A DNA stretch of 64,000 nt from contig QJPP01001726.1 in the NCBI GenBank assembly GCA_003996215.1, positions 421,441 to 485,440 of the forward strand, given 5' to 3'. The notes below the pieces were generated by a model. The model saw nothing but the letters and a program-made list of their open reading frames with translations. It did no database searches and had not been told where the DNA came from. Every line of letters starts with the position of its first letter. Within the stretch, counting starts at the first letter, position 1. Of the stretch, positions 46,898-58,444 are shown piece after piece. The translations under genes were made by a program, and so were the position numbers. Source of the stretch: Jaltomata sinuosa. Taxonomy: Eukaryota; Streptophyta; Magnoliopsida; Solanales; Solanaceae.

Positions 46898-49624
46898 ATT
46901 GGTGATTCTTCAATTGTTAACTTAAAGAGTTGCCACCTAATTATTTTTAAGGGTGAATTAGGACACCTAAATTATTAACTAAAATTATACTAAATTAACT
47001 CTAATTAATGATCTACTTAACTTATGTGATTCTGGTAAGGGTTCCAATTATCCTAAAGGGAAGGGGTTAAGCATCCTTTGGGATCCGCTAAATTACGATT
47101 ACTGATCGAACTTAGGTTAATTAATTAAAACTAATGTATGTAAAATATGAAAACTTTATAAACTAAATAAGATAATTAGCCATAAAAGTATATGCATTAT
47201 AATAGTATAATAGATAATTCTAGAAAATTAGCGTTAAGTTCAACTTTTAGAGAAAACAGTAATGAGTTTCTAAAAGATAGAAAAAAAATATTATAATAAG
47301 GTGCAAAAGGGGTGTTCTGAACAATTTTGTATTCATAGGAGACACATTTCATTTAAAGTCAGTTTATAAGTTTTGAAAATATCTCGCACAAGTTCAAAAT
47401 TGTTTTGACATTCTTAAACTTGAAAATTCTTTTGCATTTGTGGTAGAAGGGCAAAGATTAAAAAAAAGGTCATTGATTCAGTAATTAAGGCTAAAGAATG
47501 AAAGAAAATTTATTTTCTACTCATGGAGATTAGCTTATTTTGAAAATATTTTTAAAACAAATTTGAGCTTAAACAAAAGTTGATTCCTTTTAAAAAACTT
47601 TTGAAAGTGAAAACTACTATATTATGAAAAGTAATTTATTAATAACTTTGGGTGCAGTTAACTAAGTGATAAAGCCAAAATCAAAGTCACTGCCCCATGC
47701 TAACACTAAATCCGAACTGAAAGTGAAAACCAAATTAACACATGCAAAGACGAGTTATAAAAAAAAGACAGAATTAATGTGCTAAGAAATGAAAATCGCC
47801 ATAGACGATGCCAAACAGTTTTGCTTGCTTTTCCGGCGGTCCGACACATCCTAAGACTTTGTGATGCAACTCCGTGGGTGGGTATGAGGGTATCAAGTCT
47901 CTTAGACTCGATTTTTGCGAGAGTCCCGAATTGAGACTCCATTTTTCGCTCCCGAAGTGTTCATACAAAACAAGAAAAAGAGAGAATTAGAAAGGAGAAA
48001 ATCCTATTCTCATTTCCATATCAAAGCCAAAAAATGAAGAAACATAAGAGGGATACGTAACTTAAACAAATCATTTGTCCTGCATATAACCATTGCTAAA
48101 AGAGCTTTAGACAACATAGAACTTATATAGAACATAGAAGATGTGTGCACTTCAAATCTCTAGAAAATCCAACTAGAACTTAATGATTTCATAGAAAACT
48201 TCATTTCCCAGTAAACTTATAATGTGAAAATGGAGCTAAAGTTATCATCCTATAGTCATGCCTCTACACAAACGATATCACATATAGGAGTCTTTGAACA
48301 CACAAGTGTTCTCGTTCTATTCGTAGTAAAGGTTAAGCCTTCTTGAATCTCAAACAACAAATTATCCAATCCAGAAAGCACACATTAAGCTTCTACTCTT
48401 GCTAGTTTATTTTGAATATTCAAAGTCTAGTAACAGATAAACAAGAGAGACGAGTGAGCCCTATACTGTCTTAAAATGCATATGTACAAATCATAACGAA
48501 GTAAGTGAAATTTCCCTGTAGCCATGACCACCTAAGAAGAGAAAGGAATTTTAAGTGGCAAAGTCGAATTTAGTCAAAACAACCAGCCTATTACGAATAT
48601 GGCTACTAATTTACAGTTACGAAAGAATACTATAAAGTTGTTATTTAGGATCGTCTCGAGCACTAATACATGTTTTCGAGCATATAGGCAACAAATTGAA
48701 AAAAAAAACACTTAGCACAATGACTCCTAAGATTGTAAGTAGAGTAATTTATAGGTTTTGAACATGCCATTACTTGAACTAATAAAAGAAAATTTTCTAC
48801 ACATAACTTAACCGTTTGAGCCGAATTAGGGTTAGGATTGAGCATTTTGGGCGGGATTTCAAGAATGAATTAGCCGTTTGAATTTGAAATCTTCGCTCAG
48901 AAACTTCAGAGGTCTTTTGGCTTCTTGTCTGGCCAAATTAAAGATGAGAGATGAATAAGAGAGAAAGGAGAGGAGCGTTTGTCGTTCACGGAAGAGAGAG
49001 ACGAAATCTTGCACGAAAAAGGAAGCTAAAAACTTCTGCCATGGCTTAAGTTTATCGTAGCTTTTCTGGAAGGGGAAACATAGAGAGAAGAGAAAGAGGA
49101 GAGTTGTTGGTTGAGAAAAAGAATAGGTTTAGGATTTTGGGCTGCACATTTTTTCCTTTGTGGGCTGATTATTGGGCTTTAGTAGCTGAAAAACAAATAG
49201 GCTCGTTGGATTAATTTGTTGGGTCGTGCTTGGACTGATTAAGATTAGAATTGAGTCCAACTTGGGGCTAAATTGGAGGATTGTTTTAGGAAGGCTTTTG
49301 GGCCGAATTTGTTTGGCTATTTTCTTTCTTATAAATTAATTTGAGCTTCTAACTTAATAATTAATAGACTATATATTATATGTAACGGTAACTAATAAAA
49401 TATAAATATAAAATATCGACTTGTAACTAATAAGTATGAAATTTGAAATAAAATGATGGCATATAATCAGTTGTTTAGAGAGAAAAAAAAGGTGCAAAAT
49501 GATAGTGACAATTTCGATAGTGAAATATGTAATTTTTAAAAGTAATTTATAAAAAAATGTGATAACGATGATACCAATAGTAATAATAATAGTAGCAAAA
49601 AATATTAGTAGTAGTAGTAGTAGA

Positions 49625-49678
<54 letters not shown>

Positions 49679-49757
49679 TGTTTAAATATAGTAAAATAAT
49701 GTTATTAATTTAAAAGCTCGAAAAAATAATAAAAAGGGTCAAAATTGGGTGTCAACA
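46856..49757. mobile_element. Element C: solo LTR
   Basis: TGTTATACCCCATTTTAACC to GGGTGTCAACA, 2902 bp, flanked by GTGAA (46851-46855 and 49758-49762). No interior, primer site or second LTR is present, so it is the product of LTR-LTR recombination. It interrupts the pol gene of element A. Short open frames within (47706-47968) are not genes. Confidence 0.88.
49607..49678. repeat. (AGT)n then (AAT)n microsatellite
   Basis: About five AGT units followed by some 16 ATA/AAT units inside solo LTR C. Confidence 0.93.
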
Positions 49758-49904
49758 GTGAACACATACTAAAGACTCTGATGATCGGTGAATATATCCA
49801 AATGAACACCATATAAGTAGTGTCTTCAAATCTTCAAAGCAAAAACCACGACCGCCAACTCAAGATCATGAGTAGGGTAGTTCTTCTTATGAATCTTAAG
49901 CTGT

Positions 49905-50267
49905 CTAGAAGAATAAGCAATCACCTTGCCACATTGCATAAAAACACAACCCCAAACCAATCTTAGAAGCATCAAAATATACCACAAAGTCATTTAGGCC
50001 CTCGGGTAGAGCCAACACTGGAGTTGTGGTCAATCTAGTCTTTAATTCCTTAAAGTTCTTCTCACATAGATCCGACCACTGAAATTTAACCTTCTTTTGA
50101 GTCAACCGAGTCAATGGGGTAGCAATGGAAGAAACTTCTTCCACAAATCTCCTGTAGTAACTATCCAAATCCAAAAAACTTCTAATATCAGACGGAAAAG
50201 TGGGTCTAGGCCAGTTCTTTACTGCCTCAATCTTTTGAGAATCAACTCGAATACCATCTCTTGTCAC
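49905..50267 (-). pseudogene. Element A RT end/RNase H start
   Basis: VDSQKIEAVKNWPRPTFPSD, DSYYRRFVEEVSSIATPLTR and VVYFDASKIGLGL. A frameshift near 49930 ends the frame; the reading continues in another frame up to solo LTR C. Confidence 0.85.
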
Positions 50268-50283
50268 AATATGACCCAGAAAA

Positions 50284-50974
50284 GCAACAAACTACATCCA
50301 AAACTCACACTTGCTAAACTTAGCAAATAACTGTCGATCCTTGAGAGTTTGCAACACCACTCTCAAATGGTCTGCATGCTCCTCCTTACTCTGTGAATCG
50401 ATAAGAATATCATCAATGAACACAATCACAAACATATCCAAATACTGTTTGAATACATGGTTCATCAAATCCATAAAGGTTGCAGGAGCATTAGTTAGTC
50501 CAAAAGACATAACCATAAATTTATAATGACCATACCGAGTTCTGAAGGCTGTCTTCGAAATGTCACACTCTCGAACACAGAGCTGATGATAACTGGATCT
50601 AAGGTCAATCTTGGAAAAGTAACTGGCATCCTGAAGCTGATTGAACAAGTCATCAATCCTAGGAATGGGATACTTATTCTTGATTTTGTGACCTTGTTCA
50701 ACTGACGGTAGTCGATACACATTCTAAGAGAACCATCTTTCTTTTGCAAGAATAAGACTGGAGCACCCCATGGAGAGATGTTAGGTCGAATAAAACCCTT
50801 ATCAAGGAAGTCTTTCAACTGATCCTTCAATTCCTTAAGTTCCGCTGGAGCCATTCTATAGGGAGAAATAGAGATAAGATGCGTATCTGGAAGAAGATCT
50901 ATTCTAAAGTCAATCTCCCGCTTGGGAGGGACTCTGGACAAATCTTCAGGGAACACTTCAGAAAACTCATTCAT
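50284..50974 (-). pseudogene. Element A reverse transcriptase, frameshifted
   Basis: Two overlapping frames: 50974-50495 (FSEVFPEDLSRVPPKREIDF, DKGFIRPNISPWGAPVLFLQ, MCIDYRQLNKVT) and 50720-50292 (YPIPRIDDLFNQLQDASYFS, FGLTNAPATFMDLMNHVF). The catalytic motif is kept as FIDDIL at about 50409-50420. A one-base shift near 50690 separates the two. Confidence 0.9.
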
Positions 50975-51129
50975 AACAGGAACTGACTGAGAGATGGGGT
51001 TTCGAACTCCGTGTCTATAACCCGAACTATATGATAAACATAACCCTTAGAAATCATCTTCTTAGCCTTAAGATAAGATATAAAATGACCCTTCGAGGAT
51101 GGAGGACTACCTTGCCATTCTAAGACAGG

Positions 51130-51490
51130 TTCATTTGGAAACTTGAAACTAACAACTCGAGTACAACAATCGATCGAGGCATAAACAACAAATCCATACC
51201 AAGAATAACATCAAAATCAGTCATCTCCAACTCTACTAGATCCGCTAAAGTGACTCTATGCAGGACTGAGATAGGGCAATTTTGGTAGATTCATTTGGCT
51301 AGGACTGACTGACCAACAAGAGTAGAAACACAAAAGGATTCTAAGAGCTGATCAGGACCAATCTAAAACTTGCAAGCCACATAAGGGATCACAAAAGATA
51401 AGGATGCATCAGGGTCCAATAAAGCATACACATCGAGATAGAATACTTTCAACATACCAGTAACAATGTCCGATGAACTCTCCTGGTTCT
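51130..51490 (-). pseudogene. Element A aspartic protease remnant
   Basis: Across a stop, the minus strand reads ALLDPDASLSFVIPYVACKF and later DFDVILGMDLL, the active-site and flap-side regions of a retropepsin. The residue after DP is D where a small residue is usual, and stops interrupt the frame. Confidence 0.72.
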
Positions 51491-51529
51491 GGCGAGAGGA
51501 CAAGGCAGATCTAGCATTGACCACCAGAA

Positions 51530-52594
51530 CTAGAAGCAGGCAGTGCCCTGCTGGGTCGGCCGACCTCCTGGAGCTGCTGGAGCAGACTGAGTCTTACTAC
51601 CTTCATGTCCCTTTTTAGCTAAAGGGAAATCCTTAATCTTGTGTCCAACCTGACCACATCCAAAGCATCCACTTGAATCGGCTAAACACTCACCAAGATG
51701 ACTCTTACCACACTTGTTGCAACAAGGGTAAGGGGTCCCCCTTGCAACACTCCCCTGTAAATAGGAACTGGATCCTCTACTCGCCTGATGATTTCTTCTG
51801 AAACAAAGAGCAATGTCCGCCTCCGAACCTCTGATGGCCAAAACTTGAACTCTCTGATCTAACCCTCTTATTCTCCCTTGCCTTTTCCCTCAACTTTTCT
51901 CCCTCAATCTGATGGGCATGAGTCATAAGTCGAGAAATATCCATGTCGCCCAAAAGCATCGCGGACCTACACTCTTTTTTACCAAATCGGATACTCCATA
52001 AGCGTACTTACTCATCTCATCTCATGGGTCAGCCACCATGGAAGGAGCATACATAGAAAGCTGGGTGAACTTCAATCCGTACTCCTGAAACGACATGGAA
52101 CCTTGCCTCAAATTCATGAACTCTTTGACCTTAGCTTGTCTCAACTCCCTCAGGAAGAACCGATCAAGAAAATCCCTCTCAAAGAATTCCCAAGTCATAG
52201 AGACCACATCCCTATCCCTAGCATTCCTCCATTGAGTGAACCAAACATGAGCCATATCCTTGAGTTGATAGAAAGCTAGCCCAATACCATCAACACCACC
52301 CACTTGAATTACACTAAAGACCTTCTTCACCTTATCCAAGAAATTATGCGGATCCTCACCAACTTTTAAACCCCAGAACTCAGGTGGGTTCATGCGAATA
52401 AAATTTCAGACTCGGGCCGCAACTCCACCTTGGGGGTGGATAGGGATAGGAGCCTGCTGATTGGCCTGAGCGGCCATAGTCTGAGCTAGCATATGAATGA
52501 AATTTCTAAGCTTCGCATTCGTGACCTCGGGGTCTGGAATTGGGGGGTCAATATTTTGGGCAGCTCAGCGAGGCATGGCACGGCAAGGAGGCAT
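51530..52594 (-). pseudogene. Element A gag, broken
   Basis: The presumed start is ATG 52594 (MPPCRAMPR), followed by stops at about 52567 and 52410. The conserved gag region reads FWGLKVGEDPHNFLDKVKKV, HVWFTQWRNARD and LRQGSMSFQEYGLKFTQLSM (52393-52022). The nucleocapsid part at 51750-51640 has a first knuckle CNKCGKSHLGEC and a second CFGCGQVGHKIKD whose last cysteine is lost. Frameshifts near 51960 and 51840. Confidence 0.88.
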
Positions 52595-52789
52595 AATCTG
52601 AAATGCATAAAGAATGGATTAAAAGGGTAATAGAGTTAAACTCTATCGTACGATATTGATCATGAGGGAAGTGAAGCGTTTCCTAAGACACCTCGTAGCT
52701 TCCCTCTCATAAGTGTGGCGCGCTTCACACAGATGAAATAAACTCTACTCGATGCAGCTTTTAGATACCCTAAGACTCTTGAACCTTAG

Positions 52790-52801
52790 GATCTGATACC
52801 A
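52790..52801 (-). other. Element A primer-binding site
   Basis: TGGTATCAGATC on the minus strand, four bases after the LTR end (TGACA at 52806). Complementary to the initiator methionine tRNA apart from the last bases. Confidence 0.85.
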
Positions 52802-52805
52802 AGTT

Positions 52806-54246
52806 TGTCATGCCCCGAGACTATCCCCTAGGCGCAATACGGGACTCAGGACCACAAGTGCCCCAAGTTAACCCTTGGTCATAACATACTCAGATATTCA
52901 TAAGAAAACATAGCGGAAGCATAAATAGAAAGCTAGGCAACCCAATCCATAAATGATAACGTCAAGATGAAACATAATTCGAAAGAGGGACTCGAGTACT
53001 ATTTATATCTTAAAGCCTCTAAACCGTCATGAAGAGCTGATGGGACAATCCCCCAACTAACTCAGAAATCCAAAGAAAGAACATGAATGAGATATATCTA
53101 ACACTAGCCCTTGGATAATGAGGACTCACCAACAACAATTGGGTCTCCGGTGATATCTAGCCATGAATCTGGGGGGAGGAACCTATATTTGCATCATCAA
53201 AGGATGTAACGCGAGAATATGCATCAGTACTATAGGATGTACTGAGTATGTGAGATATGCATGAATGTAGTAAAACGTACTCGAAACATAGCTAAAATTG
53301 AATCCATACATAATAAGAGAAATCATAATATATATCATAAATTAAGCATTAGGTGAGAGATAACATAACATAAGACTTAAAAACATTCATACGGAAGTTT
53401 CTCTTAACCGACATAAATCATGATAAGCTACTTGGAGTCCAGTGTCATACACCTACATGGAAAAAGATTGTCCTAACCGGCCAAGGTTAGAACCTTATCT
53501 ATCAGGATCCTATCATAAGCCACAGAGGGCAACCTACAGTGGCAACGTAGTTCTGGGACTTAAGGGCATGCTAAACCCTAGTCCAACTCGATGCTAAATA
53601 CTACTCCTAAAACATACATATAGATCAACTTATACTTGTGACATATCTAATGCTAAATTCGTTTGAAAAGCATAGAGACATATCTAATGTCATGCAAGTC
53701 AAGATCATAAGTCTTAAAGCTTAGCATAGCTGTAATTCCAAAACATACTTGTCTTTCTAAATTTATAACTTGAAGAATTAGGCATGCAACTTCATAAATA
53801 CATAAGGTCATGTTATCTAAACATGCCAATTTTCACTTGAAAACTTGTAATTCAATCGAATCATGCTAGAAATCATCTTTAATGCATGGGCTTTTGAAAT
53901 CAATTAAGGAACCTCAAATAAATCATAGATAAGTAATGAGAAACCATGAATTGATGCTTTAAAACTGAACTCATAAGTTTTCCCCAAATTGGGTAAGAAC
54001 CCTAATTTCACAAATCCATAAATCAAAGTAAAAATCATGGATTTTTTGGCATAAGGGTGAAGAGAATCCCTTATTGAATACCCACATACCTTATTGGAGC
54101 TTGCTTGATCTTAAGATGAAAAGAAATGGAGGCCTGAACTTGGAGCTTGAAGGAGTTCTTTTCCTCTTTTGGTAGATGAATGAGGAATAATGAAAAACTT
54201 AGGCTAATAAGAGTAGAAACCCTACTAAAAGTGGCCAAAACGACCC
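52806..54246 (-). mobile_element. Element A 5' LTR, truncated
   Basis: It matches 26760-28210 and stops at about 54246 (GGCCAAAACGAC). About 490 bp including the palindrome-rich promoter side are missing, replaced by unrelated sequence. Confidence 0.88.
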
Positions 54247-54548
54247 CATCTAGCAAATACATAGTTGATTTCAAGTCGGGGGTGGATTCGGGGTTGGTAT
54301 ACTGAATTGGAATATGGGTGGTTTAAAATAGAATAAGGTTTATTATCTACGTGGCAGCCACGTGGCAGACCTTGTCCTAATTGAACGGCCATGTGGACGC
54401 CAAATCAGCACTGAAGATGGGGAGTTAAGTTGGAGGGTACTTATGGTCCAAAAAGTTGACGGCAGGGGTATTTTTGAGCCAAAAATAAAACAGAGGGTAT
54501 ATTTGCTCTATTTCGGATAGTTCGAGGGTATTTTTGACCCTTTTCCAT
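54247..54548. mobile_element. Element fragment ending GGTATTTTTGACCCTTTTCC
   Basis: GGAGGGTACTTATGGTCCAA, AGGGGTATTTTTGAGCC and AGGGTATTTTTGACCC are internally repetitive and resemble a Solanaceae DNA-element family with GGGTCAAAAATACCC ends. Only one terminus is seen. Its insertion or a deletion may have removed the end of LTR A. Confidence 0.45.
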
Positions 54549-54946
54549 TTTTTAAAAAATTAAAAATTAAAAAATTAGATTTTGGGTGGGGTGGAGGCGG
54601 TGGGGGTGGGGGGATTTGGGGGGAGGGCAACTGAGTGGGGGTACCAAAAATAATTTTTATTTTTATTTTTTTTAAAATTAAAATTAAAAAATTGAGTTTT
54701 GGGTGAGGGGAGTGAGGGTGGGTGATAATAATATAATAGTACGAAAGTATGTTAATATGAGTAGTAGTATTGATTAGATTAAACGGGTCAAATTGGGTGA
54801 GTCATGACCCAACCTAATTTTTAGCCTAATTTAACCCAACCCAAAGTAAATTTGGGCGGGTCATGACCCAACTCAATTATAATTCAACCCATTTTAATCT
54901 CTCCAATTTCAACCCAACCCGCCCATTTGACACCTCTAATTCTTAT

Positions 54947-55433
54947 ACTTTAAACAGTGGTATCAAGCTCCTTTTGAGGCAATCTGTTAGTGTTGAAGGA
55001 TAACGGTTGCCTCTCAGCCCACAATCTCCCCCATGGCATTTGAAAATAAAAAGTAAAGATAAAGCTAAAGAAGACTTCACTGAGGCATTTATAATAATAG
55101 AAGACAAGAGGAAAGATAAATACCTATTGTCCCTTCCCCCCTGCAATGTATTTGTTCATTTGGAGCTCAGTCTGTGGGAAAGGGAGGAACATAGAGGCAT
55201 ATCAGGTCTTGCAACATGTAAGCGGAGGAGTATTCACAACAAGGCTTACCGTCAGTTGGTCACAAGGAACAAGAGTAAAGATCAATGCCAGGTTCGTCAG
55301 AGATCTGCTAACATAAGCGTAAGGGGGTAAAATTTCTCGGAGCCATAGCTCATCCTTCACCAGATCGGCCCGAATCAAGTCGAAGAAGTCTTCAAAGTGA
55401 CAGATTTCATGGTGTTCGCGAGACTTGAGGGAA
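54947..55433. other. Intergenic, unassigned
   Basis: A 107-codon plus-strand frame (55007-55330) is Lys-rich and matches no family I know. The sequence before it (GTGGTATCAAGCTCC at 54957) faintly resembles a retroelement primer site. Function is not assignable. Confidence 0.35.
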
Positions 55434-55580
55434 TGAGGAGCTTAGGGTCAGAACTCCTCATTTCCATTTTGTCCTTTTACTTTTAAAAAATGACTACTAA
55501 TATTTACTTTAGGTCTATGATCTTTTCTTTCTTTTTAAGCCATGGGTTCCACTATAAGCTTTTGCGTTTGTATAATAAAA
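55434..55580 (+). repeat. Right copy of the block at 26205
   Basis: GGGAATGAGGAGCTTAGGGT to TGCGTTTGTATAATAAAA matches 26205-26355 and resumes after a MITE at 56003. A shorter echo (GAGGAGCTTAGGGTCA) is at 57299. Confidence 0.8.
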
Positions 55581-56002
55581 GGGTAACTTACGTAAAACAC
55601 ACATCTTTAGGAGCTAATTACACTTTTCCCACCACATTCTCGTCGGGATACATCCCAAACCACTCAGATACATCTCAATCCCATCGGATACATCTCAAAC
55701 CACTCGGATACATCCCAAACCTTTGGTTTTATCTCTGATACATCGGCATCCCGCATGTATCAGAGGGGTTACAACATGTATCCGAGGGGTTGAAATGTAT
55801 CTGATGGGTGAGATGTATCCGAGGTGAGGCGATGTATCACGAGGTGAGACAATGTATCACGAGGTGAGGTGATGTATCCCGAGTTGAGGCGATGTATTCG
55901 AGTGATTTTTTGATTAACATGTGGTATATTAAGTAATTAAAATAAAGTAGTGGGAGAGTTAGTAAATATGGTAAGGAGGTATGTTTTTATAGGTAGTTTA
56001 CC
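55581..56002. mobile_element. MITE with a TGTATC fold-back core
   Basis: The ends GGGTAACTTACGTAAAAC and, reversed, GGTAAACTACCTATAAAAAC are inverted. The flanks TAATAAAA/TAATTAAAA fit a target duplication, and the block at 26205-26386 shows the empty site. The core has GATACATCCCAAACCACTC units (55644-55735) facing GATGTATCACGAGGTGAG units (55795-55905). Confidence 0.72.
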
Positions 56003-58115
56003 TAATTAAAAAGCATGTGTGAGAAAAAAAGACAAAATTGATTCAAAATGTTGAAATTTAAAAAATAAAAACTTCAATTTTTGTTAATTACATAAAAAGT
56101 ACTATAAATCACAATAATTAACAACTTAAAATATTTATTATATATTTAAAAATTACGTAGAAAGTACTATAAATCAGAATAATTAACAGTTGAAATATTT
56201 TAAATACATATAAAAAAATTGATTGACTCTGCAGATTCTATACGTGCCATATAAAATTGGAACAAAGAAAAATTACATAAAAAATATTATAAATAAAAAT
56301 TACAAAAGAGTACTATAAATCACAATAATTAATAACTTGAGTATCTAAAAACCATTAAAAAAAATTATTGACTCTCCAAATTTTGTGTAATATAAATTTA
56401 GACACATAAATTAATATATACTATTATTTAAAAATAACGTAAAAAGTACTATAAATAACAATAATTAACAACTTAAAAATATTTGCAATAATTGCAACTT
56501 AAAATATTTTAAAAATATAAAAAAAAAATTGACTCTCAAAATTTATCAGTGTCACATAAATTGGGACATAGGAAGTAACATGAGAATGACAAAAAAGTAT
56601 TATATATCACGATAATTAATAACTTAAAATATTTAAAAGACATACAAAAAGTTGATTGATTCTCAAAATTCTATCAACATCAAATAAATTATGTAAAAAG
56701 TATTATAAATCACAATAATTAACAACTTAAAATATTTAAAAATCATACAAAAAATTTTATTGCCTCCAAAATTATCCGCGTGATATAATTGGAACTGAAA
56801 AAATAGCATATATTGGGCCAAGAAAATTGACCATTTTGCCCTTCTTTTTTGATAAAATTACATTAATTTAAAAAGTCTTTTTAATAATTTATATATATTT
56901 AAAAATTATATAATAAGCACTATAAATCATAATAGTTAACAAATTAAAATATTTTAAAAATAAAGAAGATTAGAGTCAGAAAGAAAATTGATCACTTAGC
57001 CCTTCTTCTTTTGTAAAATTACATTAATTTAAAAAATCTTTTTAATAATTTATATATTTAAAAATTACGTAATAAGCACTATAAATTAAATAATTAACAA
57101 CTTAAAATATTTAAAAATATATATAAAAAATTGATTAATTTAAAAAGTTTTTCTAATAATTTGTATATTTAAAATTTTATGTAATAAGTGTTATAAATTA
57201 TAATAATTAATAACTTAAAATATTTAAAAATATATATAAAAAAATTGGTTAACTCTCAAAATTTATCAATGCCACATAAATTGGGATAGAATGAATCTGA
57301 GGAGCTTAGGGTCATACACAAAATTGACCACTTTGCCCTTTATCTTTTGTAAAATTACATTAATTTAGAAAGTTAAAATATTTAAAAATATATTAAAAAC
57401 TTGTTGGCTCTAGAAATTTATCAATTTCACATAAATTGAGATAATAGAAGTAATATAAAAATGATGTAAGAAGTACTATAAATTACGATAATTAACAACT
57501 TAAGATATTTAAAAGAGATAAAAAAATTTGGTTGATTCCTGAAATTCTATCAACGCCACATAAATTGGAGCAGATGGAGTAACATATATTATTTGAAAAG
57601 TACTATAAATTATAAAATATCTAAAAACTATGACTCTCCAAATTACATCAACGGCACATAAATTGGGACAAAGAAAGTAACATATATTATCAAAAAATTA
57701 TATAAAAATTATTACTCCCTCTGTTTCAATTTGTTTGGCCTATTTTGACTTGGCACGAAGTTTAAGAATGTAAAGAAGACTTTTGAATCTTGTGGTCTTA
57801 AATTAAAAATATGTCAAATGGATCAAAATGCCTTTTAATCTTGTAGTCTTAAACATGCCATGTGAAAAGTTGAAATTAAAAAAATGCTAAAAACAGAAAG
57901 AGGCATTCATTTTGAAACATACTAAAAAAAAGTAGGTCAAACAAATTAAAATAAATTACATAATAAGCACTTATAAATCATAATAATTAACAACTTAAAA
58001 TATTTAAAAATCATATAAAAATTTGATTAACTCTCTAAATTTATCTGTGATATAAATTAAGACAGAAAAAAGCAACATATATTGAGCCCGTGCTTGCACA
58101 GGCTCTCATATCTAG
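56003..58115 (+). mobile_element. A+T-rich Helitron-like non-autonomous element
   Basis: At the right end a hairpin (GAGCCCGTGC, loop TT, GCACAGGCTC; 58084-58105, one mismatch) is followed six bases later by CTAG and T, the layout of a Helitron 3' terminus. The body repeats AGTACTATAAATCACAATAA, TTAACAACTTAAAATATTT and CCACATAAATTGGGAC many times. The 5' (TC) end could not be fixed; the body may begin further left. A Stowaway MITE is nested at 57715. Confidence 0.55.
57715..57957. mobile_element. Stowaway MITE
   Basis: The left end CTCCCTCTGTTTCAATTTG is preceded by TA. The interior (CTTTTGAATCTTGTGGTCTT and on) matches 22155-22402 and 13558-13780; the right end is eroded. Confidence 0.88.
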
Positions 58116-58234
58116 TAGTTTTCATAAGAAGCAAATCACTTACACACATATCTCATTACTTTATTGCCCTCTTAAATAATTAGTACATGAAATATTTATT
58201 TTTTCCTTTTTTGGGTTGACATTCATATGATTGT

Positions 58235-58380
58235 CATGACCAGGAGGTCACGGGTTCAAGCCGTGGAAACAGCCCTTTGCAGAAATGTAAGGTGAGGCTG
58301 CGTACAATAGACCCTTGTGGTCCGGCCCTTCCCCGGACCCCGCGCATAGCGGGAGCTTTAGTGCACCGGGCTGCCCCTTT
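58235..58380 (+). mobile_element. TS SINE with 16-bp target duplication
   Basis: ACATTCATATGATTGT lies at 58219-58234 and 58381-58396. The body has CACGGGTTCAAGCCGTGG (B box) and GCACCGGGCTGCCCCTTT. The first 35 bp or so of the family are missing, as expected from incomplete reverse transcription. Confidence 0.93.
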
Positions 58381-58444
58381 ACATTCATATGATTGTTTCA
58401 GTCAATTTCTTTTTATTTTATTTTAGAAAAGATACAACCTTTTA

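Larger units (their letters stand above)
26760..54246 (-). mobile_element. Element A: decayed Ty3-gypsy (Del/Tekay chromovirus type) retrotransposon
   Basis: Reading from right to left: truncated 5' LTR (54246-52806), primer site, gag, protease, RT, RNase H, integrase, chromodomain-type tail, polypurine tract and 3' LTR (45197 to 45120 continuing 28621 to 26760). The C-terminal tail EEVPVGILDRQIQRLRNK and the gag zinc-knuckle layout point to Del/Tekay. Element B splits the 3' LTR and solo LTR C splits pol. In-frame stops, frameshifts, deletions and altered catalytic or zinc residues make it non-functional. The right end of the 5' LTR is lost, so its own target duplication cannot be verified. 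Confidence 0.9.
26453..54938. mobile_element. hAT-like element interrupted by a 27-kb retrotransposon nest
   Basis: An exact 8-bp duplication ATTCTTAT flanks it (26445-26452 and 54939-54946). The left end TATGGGTGTCAAAATGAACC and the right end (reversed) TAGAGGTGTCAAATGGGCGG are inverted. What remains of it is 26453-26759 and parts of 54247-54938, rich in AACCCAA/TTGGGTT motifs. A related element is at 60514-61527. No transposase is seen, so it was non-autonomous. Confidence 0.72.

Noticed and set aside
47706..47968. Two minus-strand frames in solo LTR C
   Set aside because: Overlapping frames in non-coding LTR DNA with no domain match.
55007..55330. 107-codon Lys-rich plus-strand frame
   Set aside because: No family recognised and surrounded by mobile-element DNA; kept only as unassigned intergenic sequence.
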